DNA from: Leucobacter exalbidus
GTDB taxonomy: Bacteria > Actinomycetota > Actinomycetes > Actinomycetales > Microbacteriaceae
NCBI RefSeq assembly: GCF_017834145.1
Contig: NZ_JAFIDA010000001.1
Span: 2,790,001 to 2,854,000, forward strand
Length of the DNA: 64,000 nucleotides
Direction of reading: 5' to 3'
The position numbers were made by a program, and so were the translations under genes. The first letter of the stretch is position 1; every line of letters starts with the position of its first letter. Below the pieces are notes generated by a model that saw nothing but the letters and a program-made list of their open reading frames with translations, made no database searches and had not been told where the DNA came from. This document shows, in pieces, positions 52,686-62,211 of this stretch.

Positions 52686-54068
52686 ATGGTGTCTCAGGGC
52701 AGCGAACAATCGGTGATGGTGAATGGGTATGATCCGGGGGCCGCAGCGGCGCTCACGCCCGCGGCTCGCGCGCTGATCACGCGACGAGAACGCGTGCTCG
52801 GATCGGCGTACCGCCTGTTCTACCGTGAGCCGGTGCACGTCGTCCGCGGGCAAGGCGCCCACCTGTTCGACGCCGACGGTCACGACTACCTCGACGCCTA
52901 CAACAACGTGCCGGCCGTGGGGCACAGCAACCCGCGCGTGCAGGCCGCCGTGGCCGCGCAGCTGGCCACGCTGAACACCCACACGCGCTACCTCACCGAC
53001 GACGTCATCGACTACGCCGAACGGTTGACCGCGAAGTTTGCGCCGCCGCTGTCGCAGGTGATATTCACCTGCACCGGCAGCGAGGCGGTCGATCTCGCCG
53101 TGCGCATGGCGCGACGGGTGACGGGCGGCGAGGGCATCATCGTGACGCGCAACGCCTATCACGGCACCACCTCGACGGTCGCCGAGATCACGCCGAGCTT
53201 GGGCCCCAACAACCCGATTCCGGCGCGCACCGCCCTCATCGATGCCCCCGATTCGGTGCGGGGGAGCGGCGGCGCGGCAGCGATCGCGGCATTCACCGAG
53301 CAGGTGCGCGGCGCGATCGCGGGGTTCGCGGCCCAGGGCATTCCGTTCGCCGGCATGATCGTGGATTCGGTGCTGTCCAGCGATGGCATGCGCCTCGAAC
53401 CGGCCGGGTTCTTAGCGGCGGCCGCGCAGGTCGTGCGCGAGGCGGGCGGCCTGTATATCGCCGACGAAGTGCAGCCCGGCTTCGGCCGCACGGGAGCCTG
53501 GTGGGGCTTCGAACGTCACGGCCTCGTGCCCGATCTTGTGGTGGTGGGCAAACCCATGGGCAACGGGGTGCCGATCGCCGCGGTGGTAGGGTCTGAACAC
53601 GTGTTTGATGCGTTCGGCAGCGAGGTGCGGTACTTCAACACCTTCGGGGGCAACCCCGTGAGCATCGCCGCCGCGACCGCCGTGCTCGACGAGATCGAAC
53701 AGCGCGACCTGATCGCGCACTCAGCGGCGGCGGGCCAGCGCCTCAGCGACGGGATTCGCCAGATCGCGGCCGACGCCAAACGGGTGGGCGCAGCCACCCA
53801 TATCGCCCAGGTGCGCGGTGCCGGGCTGTTCATCGCGGTCGAATACGTCAGCCCGACAGACGGGGTGACCCCCGACCCGCAGGCGGCGCTGGCGGTGGTG
53901 CAGGGGCTGCGCGATCGCCGCATTTTGGTGAGCGCCTCGGGCACCTACGAGAACGTGCTCAAGGTTCGGCCGCCGCTCGTGTTTGATACCGAGGGCACGG
54001 GCACGCACCCCGACACCGCACGGTTCTTGGAGGGCTTCGCGGCCGTCACCCGCGATGCGGGCCAGTAA
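52686..54068 (+). CDS. class III aminotransferase-fold PLP enzyme (possible amino-alcohol phosphate phospho-lyase)
   Basis: The 460-residue protein has DGHDYLDAYNNVPAVGHSNPRV, FTCTGSEAVDLAVRMAR, YIADEVQPGFGRTG with the PLP Asp, and VVVGKPMGNGVPIAAVVG with the PLP Lys. YNNVPAVGH is frequent in the ethanolamine-phosphate/phosphohydroxylysine phospho-lyase branch of the class. The divergent kinase supports that reading, but a plain transaminase is possible. ATG at 52686 follows GGAGGAACGACG; the longer ORF from 52566 covers the promoter region. A terminator follows. Confidence 0.88.
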   Translation: MVSQGSEQSVMVNGYDPGAAAALTPAARALITRRERVLGSAYRLFYREPVHVVRGQGAHLFDADGHDYLDAYNNVPAVGHSNPRVQAAVAAQLATLNTHTRYLTDDVIDYAERLTAKFAPPLSQVIFTCTGSEAVDLAVRMARRVTGGEGIIVTRNAYHGTTSTVAEITPSLGPNNPIPARTALIDAPDSVRGSGGAAAIAAFTEQVRGAIAGFAAQGIPFAGMIVDSVLSSDGMRLEPAGFLAAAAQVVREAGGLYIADEVQPGFGRTGAWWGFERHGLVPDLVVVGKPMGNGVPIAAVVGSEHVFDAFGSEVRYFNTFGGNPVSIAAATAVLDEIEQRDLIAHSAAAGQRLSDGIRQIAADAKRVGAATHIAQVRGAGLFIAVEYVSPTDGVTPDPQAALAVVQGLRDRRILVSASGTYENVLKVRPPLVFDTEGTGTHPDTARFLEGFAAVTRDAGQ

Positions 54069-54074
54069 TAACAA

Positions 54075-54108
54075 AAACCTGCCCGGTGCAAGTGCACCGG
54101 GCAGGTTT
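54075..54108. terminator. 16-bp hairpin, bidirectional terminator
   Basis: AAACCTGCCCGGTGCA and its exact complement with an AG loop, between convergent genes. Confidence 0.93.
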
Positions 54109-54130
54109 CGTGACGCGTCAGGCAGCGGGA

Positions 54131-54970
54131 TTAGTCGCCGCGCAGAATCGCGAGGATGCGCAGAATCTCGACGTAGAGCCAGATCAGCGTGACCATCAGG
54201 CCGAAGGCTGCAGACCAGCCCCACTTCTCGGGCACGCGGTTCTTAACACCGTTCTGAATCAGCTCGAAGTCCATCACGAGCGAGTATGCCGCGAGGAACA
54301 CTGCGAGCAGGCCGACGATCACGCCGAGCGGAATACCAAACACGGTGACGCCGCGCATGCCCCAGGGGTTATCCATCGCACCGAACATCATCATGCCGAA
54401 GTTGATCAGCGAGAAGAGTGCGTAACCCACCATTGCGATGAGCACGATCTTGGTCATCTTGGGGCTCGTGCGTACCTTACCGCTGCGGAAAAGCAGCAGG
54501 GTAACGGCGAACACCGAGAACGTGCCGATGAGTGCCTGCGACACGATGCCGGGCCAAGTCGCCTCAAAGACGCCCGAGATGCCACCGAGGAACAGTCCCT
54601 GGAAGACGCCGTACAGCATGATGAGCGGAACGCTCGGCTCCTTCTTGAAGGAGTTCACGAGGCCCAACACGAGGCCGATGATGGCGCCGGGAAGCATGAG
54701 GGCCGGAATGAACCAGCCGACCGCCGCGAACGCGACCACGATCAAGAACAGGCCCACGGTCTTCGAGATGGTGTTCTCGTAGGTCATCGGCTTATCTGAG
54801 GGCGTAATCACGGGGGGCTGCTGTGCCCCAAAGCCTGTGTCAGTTGCGGGCTGATCAACACCCGGTCGCTGGGTCTGTGCGGCGGGCTGATCGTAGATGC
54901 GGCGCAGCTCTTCAGCGGTAAGTGACTTACCGTTGAGTGCTGGGTTCTTACTAAGAGCCGGGTTACTCAT
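54131..54970 (-). CDS. Bax inhibitor-1/YccA family membrane protein
   Basis: The 279-residue protein has a soluble N-terminal 75 residues with SLTAEELRRIYDQPA and a Pro/Gln-rich linker, then seven hydrophobic segments, including PALMLPGAIIGLVLGLVNSF and DFELIQNGVKNRVPEKWGWSAAFGLMVTLIWLYVEILRIL at the end, where the family's conserved Asp lies. The Bax-inhibitor-1/TMBIM fold includes proton-gated calcium leak channels. ATG 54970 follows GGAAAGGATTCC; the upstream ATG at 55006 is less likely. Role in this organism is unknown. Confidence 0.92.
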   Translation of the reverse strand: MSNPALSKNPALNGKSLTAEELRRIYDQPAAQTQRPGVDQPATDTGFGAQQPPVITPSDKPMTYENTISKTVGLFLIVVAFAAVGWFIPALMLPGAIIGLVLGLVNSFKKEPSVPLIMLYGVFQGLFLGGISGVFEATWPGIVSQALIGTFSVFAVTLLLFRSGKVRTSPKMTKIVLIAMVGYALFSLINFGMMMFGAMDNPWGMRGVTVFGIPLGVIVGLLAVFLAAYSLVMDFELIQNGVKNRVPEKWGWSAAFGLMVTLIWLYVEILRILAILRGD

Positions 54971-55112
54971 GCGTCGGAATCCTTTCCAGGCGTATATATG
55001 GTGCAAGCCTATCGAAGCGTGGTCATGCGCGGGCTGTGATTTGCATCGATATCAGCTGATTGTGCTGCACATGCTGCAGGTACCGCGGTGCCCGTTCGTT
55101 TAGCATGGGGGT

Positions 55113-56126
55113 ATGCACAGCCAGCCTCATCGCACGCTCGTTATCGGCCACCGAGGCGCCCCGGGGTATCGGCCCGAGCATTCTGAATCGTCGTACCGGC
55201 TGGCGTTCGAACTGGGGGCCGACGCGGTCGAGCCCGACATTGTGGTTTCGAAAGACGGTGTGCTCGTGGTGCGGCACGAGAATGAGATCTCGGGCACCAC
55301 CGATATTGCCCAGCGCGCTGAGTTCGCGCACCTGCGCACCACCAAGACGATTGATGGGCAGAAGCTCACGGGTTGGTTTACCGAGGATCTCACGTGGGCC
55401 GAGCTCGCCACGCTGCGCTGCCGAGAGCGGCTGCCCAAGGTGCGCCCCGATAACTGCCGCTTCGACGGTGACGAGCCCATGCTGCGGCTGCGCGACGTGC
55501 TCGCGATCGTCGACGACGAAGCGCGCACCCGCGGGCGCACGCTGCAGACCGTCGTCGAGATCAAGCACGCCGCGTTCTACGCTGGCCTGGGCGTCGACAT
55601 TGGGGCGCTGCTGCTCGCAGAGCTCGGCGAGACCGGGTGGGCCGATACCCCCGAGCGGCTCGTCATCGAGGCCTTCGAACTCGGGGTGCTCGACCGGCTG
55701 CGCGAGGCGGGCGTTGCGGCGACGCTGATCTACCTGACCGAGCGTGCGGGCACTGCGGCAGATGAACCGCAGCCCGGCGCCGCTTCCCGCCCCTATGCCT
55801 GGTACCGCAGCGACGAGGGGCTCGACCTGCTGGCCGGCCGCGTCAACGGCATCAGCGTGGCGAAGGCCGACCTGCTGCGGCTGAGCGCGCTGGGCCGCGC
55901 GGTGGGCGCCACCGATCTGGTCGATCGCGCCCACGCCCGCGGCCTCAGCGTCTTCACCTGGACCCTGCGCCCCGAAAACCGCTACCTCAATCTGCGGTTC
56001 CAATCCTCACTGCACGGCGAAGAATGGGGCCGGTGGCAGCGAGAATTCGCGATGATTCTGGCCTCGGGCATCGACGGGATATTTGTTGACCACCCCGATC
56101 TAGGGGTGGCCACGCGCGACGCGTAG
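55113..56126 (+). CDS. glycerophosphodiester phosphodiesterase
   Basis: The 337-residue TIM-barrel protein has LVIGHRGAPGYRPEHSESS, GADAVEPDIVVSKDGVLVVRHE (metal-binding Glu and Asp, general base His) and the C-terminal VFTWTLRPEN and GIDGIFVDHPD. These are the GDPD motifs, except that the usual PENT is PEHS. It hydrolyses glycerophosphodiesters to glycerol 3-phosphate and an alcohol. No export signal is seen. GGGGG before ATG 55113 is the ribosome site. Confidence 0.93.
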   Translation: MHSQPHRTLVIGHRGAPGYRPEHSESSYRLAFELGADAVEPDIVVSKDGVLVVRHENEISGTTDIAQRAEFAHLRTTKTIDGQKLTGWFTEDLTWAELATLRCRERLPKVRPDNCRFDGDEPMLRLRDVLAIVDDEARTRGRTLQTVVEIKHAAFYAGLGVDIGALLLAELGETGWADTPERLVIEAFELGVLDRLREAGVAATLIYLTERAGTAADEPQPGAASRPYAWYRSDEGLDLLAGRVNGISVAKADLLRLSALGRAVGATDLVDRAHARGLSVFTWTLRPENRYLNLRFQSSLHGEEWGRWQREFAMILASGIDGIFVDHPDLGVATRDA

Positions 56127-56151
56127 GGATCCGGATCATTCCCCGTGTGGG

Positions 56152-57150
56152 CTAGCGCCCGTGGCATTCTCCGACCAGATTGCGTTCGACGAGTGCGCGC
56201 AGCGCGGGCCCCGAGATGCCGCGGTCGAGCAGGAAGCCGAGCTTGGCGATGGCGGCCTCGAGCGTCAGATCTGAGCCATCAATCACGCCAGCCGCCGCGA
56301 GTTCGCGCCCCACGGCATAGCGCGAAAGATCGACGCTGCCGTTGGCGCACTGCGTGATCGCCACGACCGGCATGCGTGAGCCGATCTCGCGCAGGGTGCC
56401 GAGCATGCCGGGCCGGGCCATCGGTGCGTTGCCGCTGCCGTAGCACTCGAGCACGAGCGCGTCGGGGGCGCCGAGGGTCGCGCACCGCAGATCTTCGGCG
56501 GTGACACCGGGCACAAACCGGTAGGTGAGCACGCGCGCCGAACGCGGCCGCGGCTCGCCCTCGCTCGCCGGCACGCCCGTGGGGGCTGGCGCGAGCGACC
56601 GCTCAGCACGAAACCCCTCGAGGGCCTCGGTGTGACACTTCGACGCGCGCACCGCGGGCAGCAGCTTGCCGCCAAACGCGATCGACACCGGTGCGGTCGC
56701 CGAGGCGCGCACCGCAGCGCGAATCGCGAGCGTGAGGTTATCGACCGCGTCGGTGTCGGGGGCGCCGTGGGCGAACTGGCTGCCGGTCACAATCACGGGG
56801 CACCCAATGTCAGAAAGTTCGAAGGCCAGCCGCGCGGCGGTGTAGGCCAGCGTGTCGGTGCCGTGCGCGATCACCACACCGCGGGGGCGGTGCGTGCGCA
56901 CGCGGGCCCTGATCGCGCGGGCAATGCGCGGCGCAGTATCGGCCTCGGCGTTCGAACTATCGATGGCGGGCAGCAGATGATTGACGCGGGGATCCACACC
57001 GATCGGCGCGCAAATACCGGCCACCATGCGCTCGAGCGCCTCGGGGAAATCGGGGTCGGGGGCGAGCCCCTGGTCAGTCTGCCGCATACCGATGGTGCCA
57101 CCCGTAGCGAAGATAAGAACTGAGGGTCTGGAAGCAGGGGGAACGGGCAT
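56152..57150 (-). CDS. asparaginase family protein
   Basis: The 332-residue protein has the first catalytic Thr in FATGGTIGMRQTDQG and the second set in GVVIAHGTDTLAYTAARLAFEL, followed by CPVIVTGSQFAHGAPDTDAVDNL, typical of bacterial L-asparaginases. It would hydrolyse asparagine to aspartate and ammonia in the cytoplasm, since no signal peptide is present. The C-terminal domain has the shorter form with CANGSVDLSRYAVGRELAAAGVIDGSDLTLEAAIAKL. ATG 57150 follows GGAGGT. Confidence 0.93.
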   Translation of the reverse strand: MPVPPASRPSVLIFATGGTIGMRQTDQGLAPDPDFPEALERMVAGICAPIGVDPRVNHLLPAIDSSNAEADTAPRIARAIRARVRTHRPRGVVIAHGTDTLAYTAARLAFELSDIGCPVIVTGSQFAHGAPDTDAVDNLTLAIRAAVRASATAPVSIAFGGKLLPAVRASKCHTEALEGFRAERSLAPAPTGVPASEGEPRPRSARVLTYRFVPGVTAEDLRCATLGAPDALVLECYGSGNAPMARPGMLGTLREIGSRMPVVAITQCANGSVDLSRYAVGRELAAAGVIDGSDLTLEAAIAKLGFLLDRGISGPALRALVERNLVGECHGR

Positions 57151-57199
57151 ACCTCCATTGTCCCCGATCCTGGCCGGTGAGGATGTCAGGGGCGAGGCC

Positions 57200-57205
57200 T
57201 AGACT
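57200..57205 (+). promoter_or_regulatory. TAGACT -10 box just before pcrA
   Basis: Nine bases separate the hexamer from ATG 57215 and no ribosome site intervenes, as expected of a leaderless transcript. Confidence 0.62.
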
Positions 57206-57214
57206 GGACCCACA

Positions 57215-59785
57215 ATGAGTGACTTCGAACTTTTGGACCCTTCTGGCCTGCCGATTGGTGGCTCCTTCGGTGCTGCGGGTGCCGCGAACGCTGCAGACCC
57301 GCTGCTCGAAGGGCTGAACCCCTCACAAGAGCGAGCCGTGGTGAGTCGCGGCCCCGCGCTCTTGATTGTGGCGGGCGCCGGGTCGGGTAAAACGCGGGTG
57401 CTCACCCACCGCATCGCGCACCTGATTCGCGGGCGCGAGGCCTGGCCGAGCCAAATTCTCGCCATTACCTTCACCAATAAGGCCGCCGCCGAGATGCGCG
57501 AGCGCATTGGCGACCTGCTCGGGGGAGCCGCCGAGGGCATGTGGGTGTCGACCTTCCACTCGGCGTGCGTGCGCATTTTGCGCCGCGAGTCTGAACGCTT
57601 CGGGTACGTCTCGGGGTTCACGATCTACGATTCGGCAGACTCACGCGCACTCTTGAAGCGCATCATCAAAGACACCGATGCGGCCAGCTACGGCTTCACG
57701 CCCGCAAACGCGAGCAGCAAGATTTCGAAGCTGAAGAACGAACTCCTCGACGCCTCGGCGTTTCGCACGACCATGAACGACGCTGACCCGCGCGACCGAC
57801 TCTTCGCCGAGATCTTCACGATGTACGACCAAGAGCTTCGCCGGGCCAACGCATTCGACTTTGACGATCTCATCGGGCAGACCGTGCAGCTGTTTCGCGC
57901 GCACCCCGATGTTGCCGCGGTGTACCAGCGCAGGTTTCGCCACATCTTGGTTGACGAGTACCAAGACACCAACCACGCGCAGTACTCGCTCATTCGTGAG
58001 CTCACGCGGCCTACCGACCCCGAGCAGACGATGCGGCTCACCCCGCCGGCGCGGGCGGCAGAACTCGATGACAACGGTGTGATTCCCGCCGCGAGCCTCA
58101 CCGTGGTGGGCGACTCTGACCAGTCGATTTACGCGTTTCGCGGGGCAGACATTCGCAACATCGTCGAGTTCGAACGCGACTTTGTGGGCGCCGAGGTCGT
58201 CAAGCTTGAGCAGAACTACCGCTCAACCCAAAACATTCTCTCGGCCGCCAACGCGGTCATCGGCAACAACTTCGACCGGCAAGAGAAAAACCTGTGGACC
58301 GCCTCGGGCGACGGCGAGAAGATCGTCGGGTTCACCGGTTACTCGCAGCACGACGAAGCCCGCTTCGTGGCCGAAGAGATTGAAGACCTGCACCGGCAGG
58401 GGCTCGCCTACGGCGATGTCGCGGTGTTCTACCGCACCAACTCGCAGACGCGCGCCCTCGAAGAGCTGCTGATTCGCTCAGCGATTCCCTACCGGGTGCT
58501 CGGCGGCACCAAGTTCTACGAGCGTGCTGAGGTAAAGGACGCGATGGCCTACCTCACGAGCATCGCCAACCCCTACGACCCGATTACCTGGTCGCGGCTG
58601 CTCGGCGCCCCCAAACGGGGCATCGGCCCGATGGCCGAAGCCCACCTCGCGATCTTCCAAGAGGCCCACGACCTCTCATTCCACGAGGCGATGGCGCGCG
58701 CGGCCGAGGTGCCGCAGCTTGGGCCCAAACTGCGCGGCTCGGTGCTCGCCCTCGCCGACATGTTGGCGCGCGCGACGCAGATGGCCGTGGGCGGCGGCAC
58801 CACAGATGTCGAGGGTGACGAAGCGCAGCCGGCACCGGTGGGCGATGTGCTCAAGCTGATTCTTGACGAGACCGAGATGATCGAGAAGTTGCGTGCCAAG
58901 CGCGACCCGCAAGATGATGCTCGCGCTGAGAACCTCGAAGAGCTGCTCGCCGTGGCCCGCGAGTTTGACGTTAAGCATCCGGGCGCAGGGCTCATCGCGT
59001 TTCTCACTGAGGTGAGTCTCGTCGCGGCCGTTGACGACCTCGACGACACGAGCGGCACCGTCTCGCTGATGACGATGCACACCGCCAAGGGCCTCGAGTT
59101 CAAGGCCGTGTTCATCACGGGCGTGGAAGAGGGGCTGCTGCCGCACCAGATGTCGGTCGACGAAACCGGCGGCATCAACGAAGAACGACGACTCATGTAC
59201 GTGGGCATTACCCGCGCACGCGAGCGCCTCTACCTCACCCTCGCCTCCACCCGCGCCACCTTCGGTGATATCTCGGCCGCCATGCCCTCGCGATTCCTGC
59301 AGGAAATTCCTGAGGGGCTCGTGCACTGGCGCCAGTCACCGGGCGAGGTCACCAGCCGCGGCGGTACCCAGTCGCGCGCGCTCAACGCGCCGCGCGGCAC
59401 TGGCGGCGGGTACGCGCAGCGCCCCAGCCGCGACTCGAGCGTGGCCTTTGGTGGCCCCTCTCAGGGCAGCAGTGCCGCCCTGCAAGAACCGTCGAACGGC
59501 AATATGCAGTCGGCGCTCGAGAAATGGCGCGAACGCAAACGCCTCGCGAAAGAGGCACAAGCCTCGGGCGGCGGGTTCCCCAACACAATCGCGCTCGGCG
59601 CCAGAGACAACAGCAGTCTTGCGCTCGCCGCGGGCGATCGCATCAAACACGACCAGTACGGCCCGGGCCGAGTCACCGCGATCACCGGCGAGGGCACCAA
59701 ACGGGTGGCGCACGTGGTGTTCGACTCGGTGGGCGAACGCAAGCTGCTGGTCAAGCTGGCCCCCATCGAGAAAATCACCGAGTGA
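57215..59785 (+). CDS. pcrA: ATP-dependent DNA helicase PcrA/UvrD
   Basis: The 856-residue helicase has the Q-motif LNPSQERAVV, Walker A GAGSGKTRVLTHRIAHL, motif II DEYQDTNHAQYSLI, motif III VGDSDQSIYAFRGAD, motif IV LEQNYRSTQNIL, motif V TMHTAKGLEFKAVF and motif VI RRLMYVGITRARERLYL. A low-complexity stretch (about 705-790) leads to the C-terminal Tudor-like domain DRIKHDQYGPGRVTAITGEG that binds RNA polymerase in PcrA. It acts in nucleotide excision repair and replication restart. Confidence 0.97.
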   Translation: MSDFELLDPSGLPIGGSFGAAGAANAADPLLEGLNPSQERAVVSRGPALLIVAGAGSGKTRVLTHRIAHLIRGREAWPSQILAITFTNKAAAEMRERIGDLLGGAAEGMWVSTFHSACVRILRRESERFGYVSGFTIYDSADSRALLKRIIKDTDAASYGFTPANASSKISKLKNELLDASAFRTTMNDADPRDRLFAEIFTMYDQELRRANAFDFDDLIGQTVQLFRAHPDVAAVYQRRFRHILVDEYQDTNHAQYSLIRELTRPTDPEQTMRLTPPARAAELDDNGVIPAASLTVVGDSDQSIYAFRGADIRNIVEFERDFVGAEVVKLEQNYRSTQNILSAANAVIGNNFDRQEKNLWTASGDGEKIVGFTGYSQHDEARFVAEEIEDLHRQGLAYGDVAVFYRTNSQTRALEELLIRSAIPYRVLGGTKFYERAEVKDAMAYLTSIANPYDPITWSRLLGAPKRGIGPMAEAHLAIFQEAHDLSFHEAMARAAEVPQLGPKLRGSVLALADMLARATQMAVGGGTTDVEGDEAQPAPVGDVLKLILDETEMIEKLRAKRDPQDDARAENLEELLAVAREFDVKHPGAGLIAFLTEVSLVAAVDDLDDTSGTVSLMTMHTAKGLEFKAVFITGVEEGLLPHQMSVDETGGINEERRLMYVGITRARERLYLTLASTRATFGDISAAMPSRFLQEIPEGLVHWRQSPGEVTSRGGTQSRALNAPRGTGGGYAQRPSRDSSVAFGGPSQGSSAALQEPSNGNMQSALEKWRERKRLAKEAQASGGGFPNTIALGARDNSSLALAAGDRIKHDQYGPGRVTAITGEGTKRVAHVVFDSVGERKLLVKLAPIEKITE

Positions 59786-59823
59786 GTATCGCTCATTAAA
59801 CGGAGCCGCAAGCTCCCATCGTG

Positions 59824-59867
59824 CACGAAAGCCCGCCCTGCTGTTACCAGCGGAGCGGGCTTTCGTG
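59824..59867. terminator. 13-bp hairpin terminator between pcrA and the TetR gene
   Basis: CACGAAAGCCCGC (59824-59836) pairs with GCGGGCTTTCGTG (59855-59867). It serves both convergent transcripts. Confidence 0.9.
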
Positions 59868-59882
59868 ACTGTATGCCAGGAG

Positions 59883-60521
59883 TTACCGAGCGGTAAGCAC
59901 CTTCTGCAGGTCTGCCTTGAAATCGTGGAAGCCGCTTTCATCGAGCGAAATGTCGTCGGGGTCGAGCTGCGCCAACTCGGCGAGCTGCGTCGACACCACG
60001 GTGTGCACCGTCATCGCGGCGAGCCAGGCTTCGCGTTCGAGCGAATCGATGCGTGCGCGATCGGGGTTGGCGTGGAGCCAGGCCGCGGTGGTGGCGATGA
60101 GCGGTCCGACCGACTCAGCCATCGAGAGCTGGGAAATGCGTGCGGCCTCGGGTTGGGTCGTGAGCAGCTGCATGCGTAGCTGGGCAACTTCAGTGTTGAC
60201 CTTGCTGTGACCGATGGCTGCGAACAGCAAACGGTAGATTCCCAACGGCAGGTTATCGGGGCTCGTATCCAATATCGCGAAGGCATCAGGGCCCTCGGGA
60301 ATGTTGATGGCGCGGCCAACAATGGCGTAGTCACGAGCCGGAAAATAGTTGAAGAATGTGCTGCGTGAGATATCGGCCATCTCGCAAATTGCCTCGACGG
60401 TGACGTTATTGACGCCGTTCTCGAGCGCTAACTTCACCGCAGAAAGTTCAATTGCGTTTTCGGTGGCACGGCGCTTGCGCGCGCGTAGGCCCTCGGGTTT
60501 CGGGTCTACAGAGGTCTTCAC
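59883..60521 (-). CDS. TetR-family transcriptional regulator
   Basis: The 212-residue protein has the TetR N-terminal helix-turn-helix at about 20-60: ENAIELSAVKLALENGVNNVTVEAICEMADISRSTFFNYFPARDYAIVG. The C-terminal ligand domain is helical and not assignable. It starts at GTG and lies alone between pcrA and a long intergenic stretch, so its target may be itself or a distant gene. The 262 bases upstream hold no further gene that I can support. No obvious palindromic operator was seen there. Confidence 0.93.
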   Translation of the reverse strand: MKTSVDPKPEGLRARKRRATENAIELSAVKLALENGVNNVTVEAICEMADISRSTFFNYFPARDYAIVGRAINIPEGPDAFAILDTSPDNLPLGIYRLLFAAIGHSKVNTEVAQLRMQLLTTQPEAARISQLSMAESVGPLIATTAAWLHANPDRARIDSLEREAWLAAMTVHTVVSTQLAELAQLDPDDISLDESGFHDFKADLQKVLTAR

Positions 60522-60783
60522 GAGTTTCTTCTCCAGCCGTCACCATATGTTGGGGCGTAGATGCGATGGAACTTTCGCATGTTGGCGAGGGCACATTCAA
60601 GAGTAGTAGGAAACTCTGGGAGGACACGTTATCAAAACAGCGAGTTTGTAACACTGCGAGACATGGTTGTGCGGGATGCCAGACTGGAATGCCATTTATG
60701 CCGATCTGGCGCATCAATAGTGTGCTTGCTAGGCTGTGAATCTGCACGCATAGCAATGGTGCGAAACCGTAGGGGGAATACCG

Positions 60784-60897
60784 ATGGAACTTGCTGCATA
60801 CGACGTCGTATGGTCAATTGTGCTGATCGTGGGAGCCCTAGCGATGGGCGCCGCATCCTGGCTGATTGTGCGTGCGGTGCGTCGATCTCGGAGGTAG
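60784..60897 (+). CDS. 37-residue single-helix membrane protein
   Basis: ATG at 60784, preceded by GGGGGAATACCG, opens a 37-codon frame ending at TAG 60895-60897. The product is an acidic N-terminus (MELAAYDVVW), a hydrophobic helix of about 20 residues (SIVLIVGALAMGAASWLIV) and a basic end (RAVRRSRR), the charge layout of an N-out, C-in small membrane protein. A TAGGCT about 50 bases upstream may be its -10 box. It lies between the TetR gene and sucC. Function unknown; reality rests on the ribosome site and the residue pattern. Confidence 0.6.
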   Translation: MELAAYDVVWSIVLIVGALAMGAASWLIVRAVRRSRR

Positions 60898-60954
60898 TTA
60901 CAGGCAAGGGTCGTTAGGGTTGCGGTGGTAGACTTTGGGATTGGTCGACTTATC

Positions 60955-60979
60955 TTGACATCGAGACATTTTGTGTCTC
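60955..60979 (+). promoter_or_regulatory. promoter and inverted repeat upstream of sucC
   Basis: TTGACA (60955-60960) is directly followed by the perfect inverted repeat GAGACA-N5-TGTCTC (60963-60979), which would cover the spacer and -10 region and so look like an operator. A TAGACT at 60929-60934 is an alternative upstream -10 box. Confidence 0.5.
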
Positions 60980-61013
60980 ATGTTTCCCCGCAATCACAAG
61001 CAAAGGACAGTAC

Positions 61014-62180
61014 GTGGATCTGTACGAGTACCAGGCGCGAGACCTATTTGAGCGATACGGAGTACCGGTGCTTGCCGGTATCGTCGCTGATACGCCCGAG
61101 GAGGTGCGTGCCGCTGCAGAGAAGCTCGGTGGCGTCGTAGTGGTGAAGGCCCAGGTGAAGGTCGGTGGCCGCGGTAAGGCTGGCGGCGTGAAGGTGGCCA
61201 AGAACCCCGACGAGGCATTTGCTGCAGCGCAGTCAATTCTCGGCCTCGACATCAAGGGTCACACCGTGAACCGTGTGATGGTCGCGGCGGGCGCAGACAT
61301 TAAGGAAGAGTTTTACTTCTCAGTACTGCTCGACCGAGCCAACCGCTCATACCTGTCGCTGTGCTCAGTAGAGGGCGGCATGGAGATCGAGCAGCTCGCG
61401 GTTGAGAAGCCCGAGGCGCTCGCTCGCATTGAGGTTGACCCGATCGCGGGCATCGACGCGGTGAAGGCTGAAGAGATCGCTCGCGCGGCTCGCTTCCCCG
61501 AAGAACTCGTGGCCAAGGTTGTGCCCGTGTTCCAGAAGCTCTTCGAGGTGTACGCAGGCGAAGACGCCACGCTCGTTGAGGTCAACCCTCTCGTGCTCAC
61601 CGGCGCAGGCGACATTGTTGCCCTCGATGGCAAGGTTTCGCTCGACGAAAACGCTGCTTTCCGTCACGCCGAGCACGCTGAGCTCGAGGACAAGGCTGCT
61701 GAGAACCCGCTCGAGGCGAAGGCCAAAACGCAGGATCTCAACTACGTCAAGCTCGACGGTGAAGTGGGTGTCATCGGTAACGGTGCAGGCCTCGTCATGT
61801 CGACGCTCGACGTGGTCGCCTACGCAGGCGAAAACCACGGCGGCGTCAAGCCCGCCAACTTCCTTGACATTGGCGGCGGAGCTTCGGCCGAGGTTATGGC
61901 TGCAGGCCTCGACGTCATCTTGGGCGACCCCCAGGTGAAGTCGGTGTTTGTCAACGTCTTCGGTGGCATCACCGCGTGCGACGCCGTGGCAAACGGCATC
62001 GTTGGCGCACTTGAGAAGCTCGGCGATTCGGCGAACAAGCCGCTCGTGGTGCGTCTCGACGGCAACAACGTTGAGGAGGGACGCCGCATTCTCAACGAAG
62101 CAGCGCACCCGCTCGTCACCCAGGCCGCAACGATGGACGAGGGCGCCGACAAGGCTGCCGAACTCGCCAACGCCCGATAG
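61014..62180 (+). CDS. sucC: succinyl-CoA synthetase beta subunit (ADP-forming)
   Basis: The 388-residue ATP-grasp subunit begins [22 protein letters not shown], has [27 protein letters not shown], and the CoA/phosphate region [28 protein letters not shown] and [13 protein letters not shown]. It forms the TCA-cycle enzyme with SucD, making ATP and succinate from succinyl-CoA. GTG 61014 follows AAAGGACAGTAC. The 31-base gap to sucD shows one operon. It also takes up any succinyl-CoA formed by the catabolic half of the window. Confidence 0.98.
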   Translation: MDLYEYQARDLFERYGVPVLAGIVADTPEEVRAAAEKLGGVVVVKAQVKVGGRGKAGGVKVAKNPDEAFAAAQSILGLDIKGHTVNRVMVAAGADIKEEFYFSVLLDRANRSYLSLCSVEGGMEIEQLAVEKPEALARIEVDPIAGIDAVKAEEIARAARFPEELVAKVVPVFQKLFEVYAGEDATLVEVNPLVLTGAGDIVALDGKVSLDENAAFRHAEHAELEDKAAENPLEAKAKTQDLNYVKLDGEVGVIGNGAGLVMSTLDVVAYAGENHGGVKPANFLDIGGGASAEVMAAGLDVILGDPQVKSVFVNVFGGITACDAVANGIVGALEKLGDSANKPLVVRLDGNNVEEGRRILNEAAHPLVTQAATMDEGADKAAELANAR

Positions 62181-62211
62181 CCCGCGCACGCAGATATAAG
62201 GAACTCAGAGA

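Noticed and set aside
61365..62189. 274-codon minus-strand ORF opposite sucC
   Set aside because: Antisense shadow of a well-supported gene.
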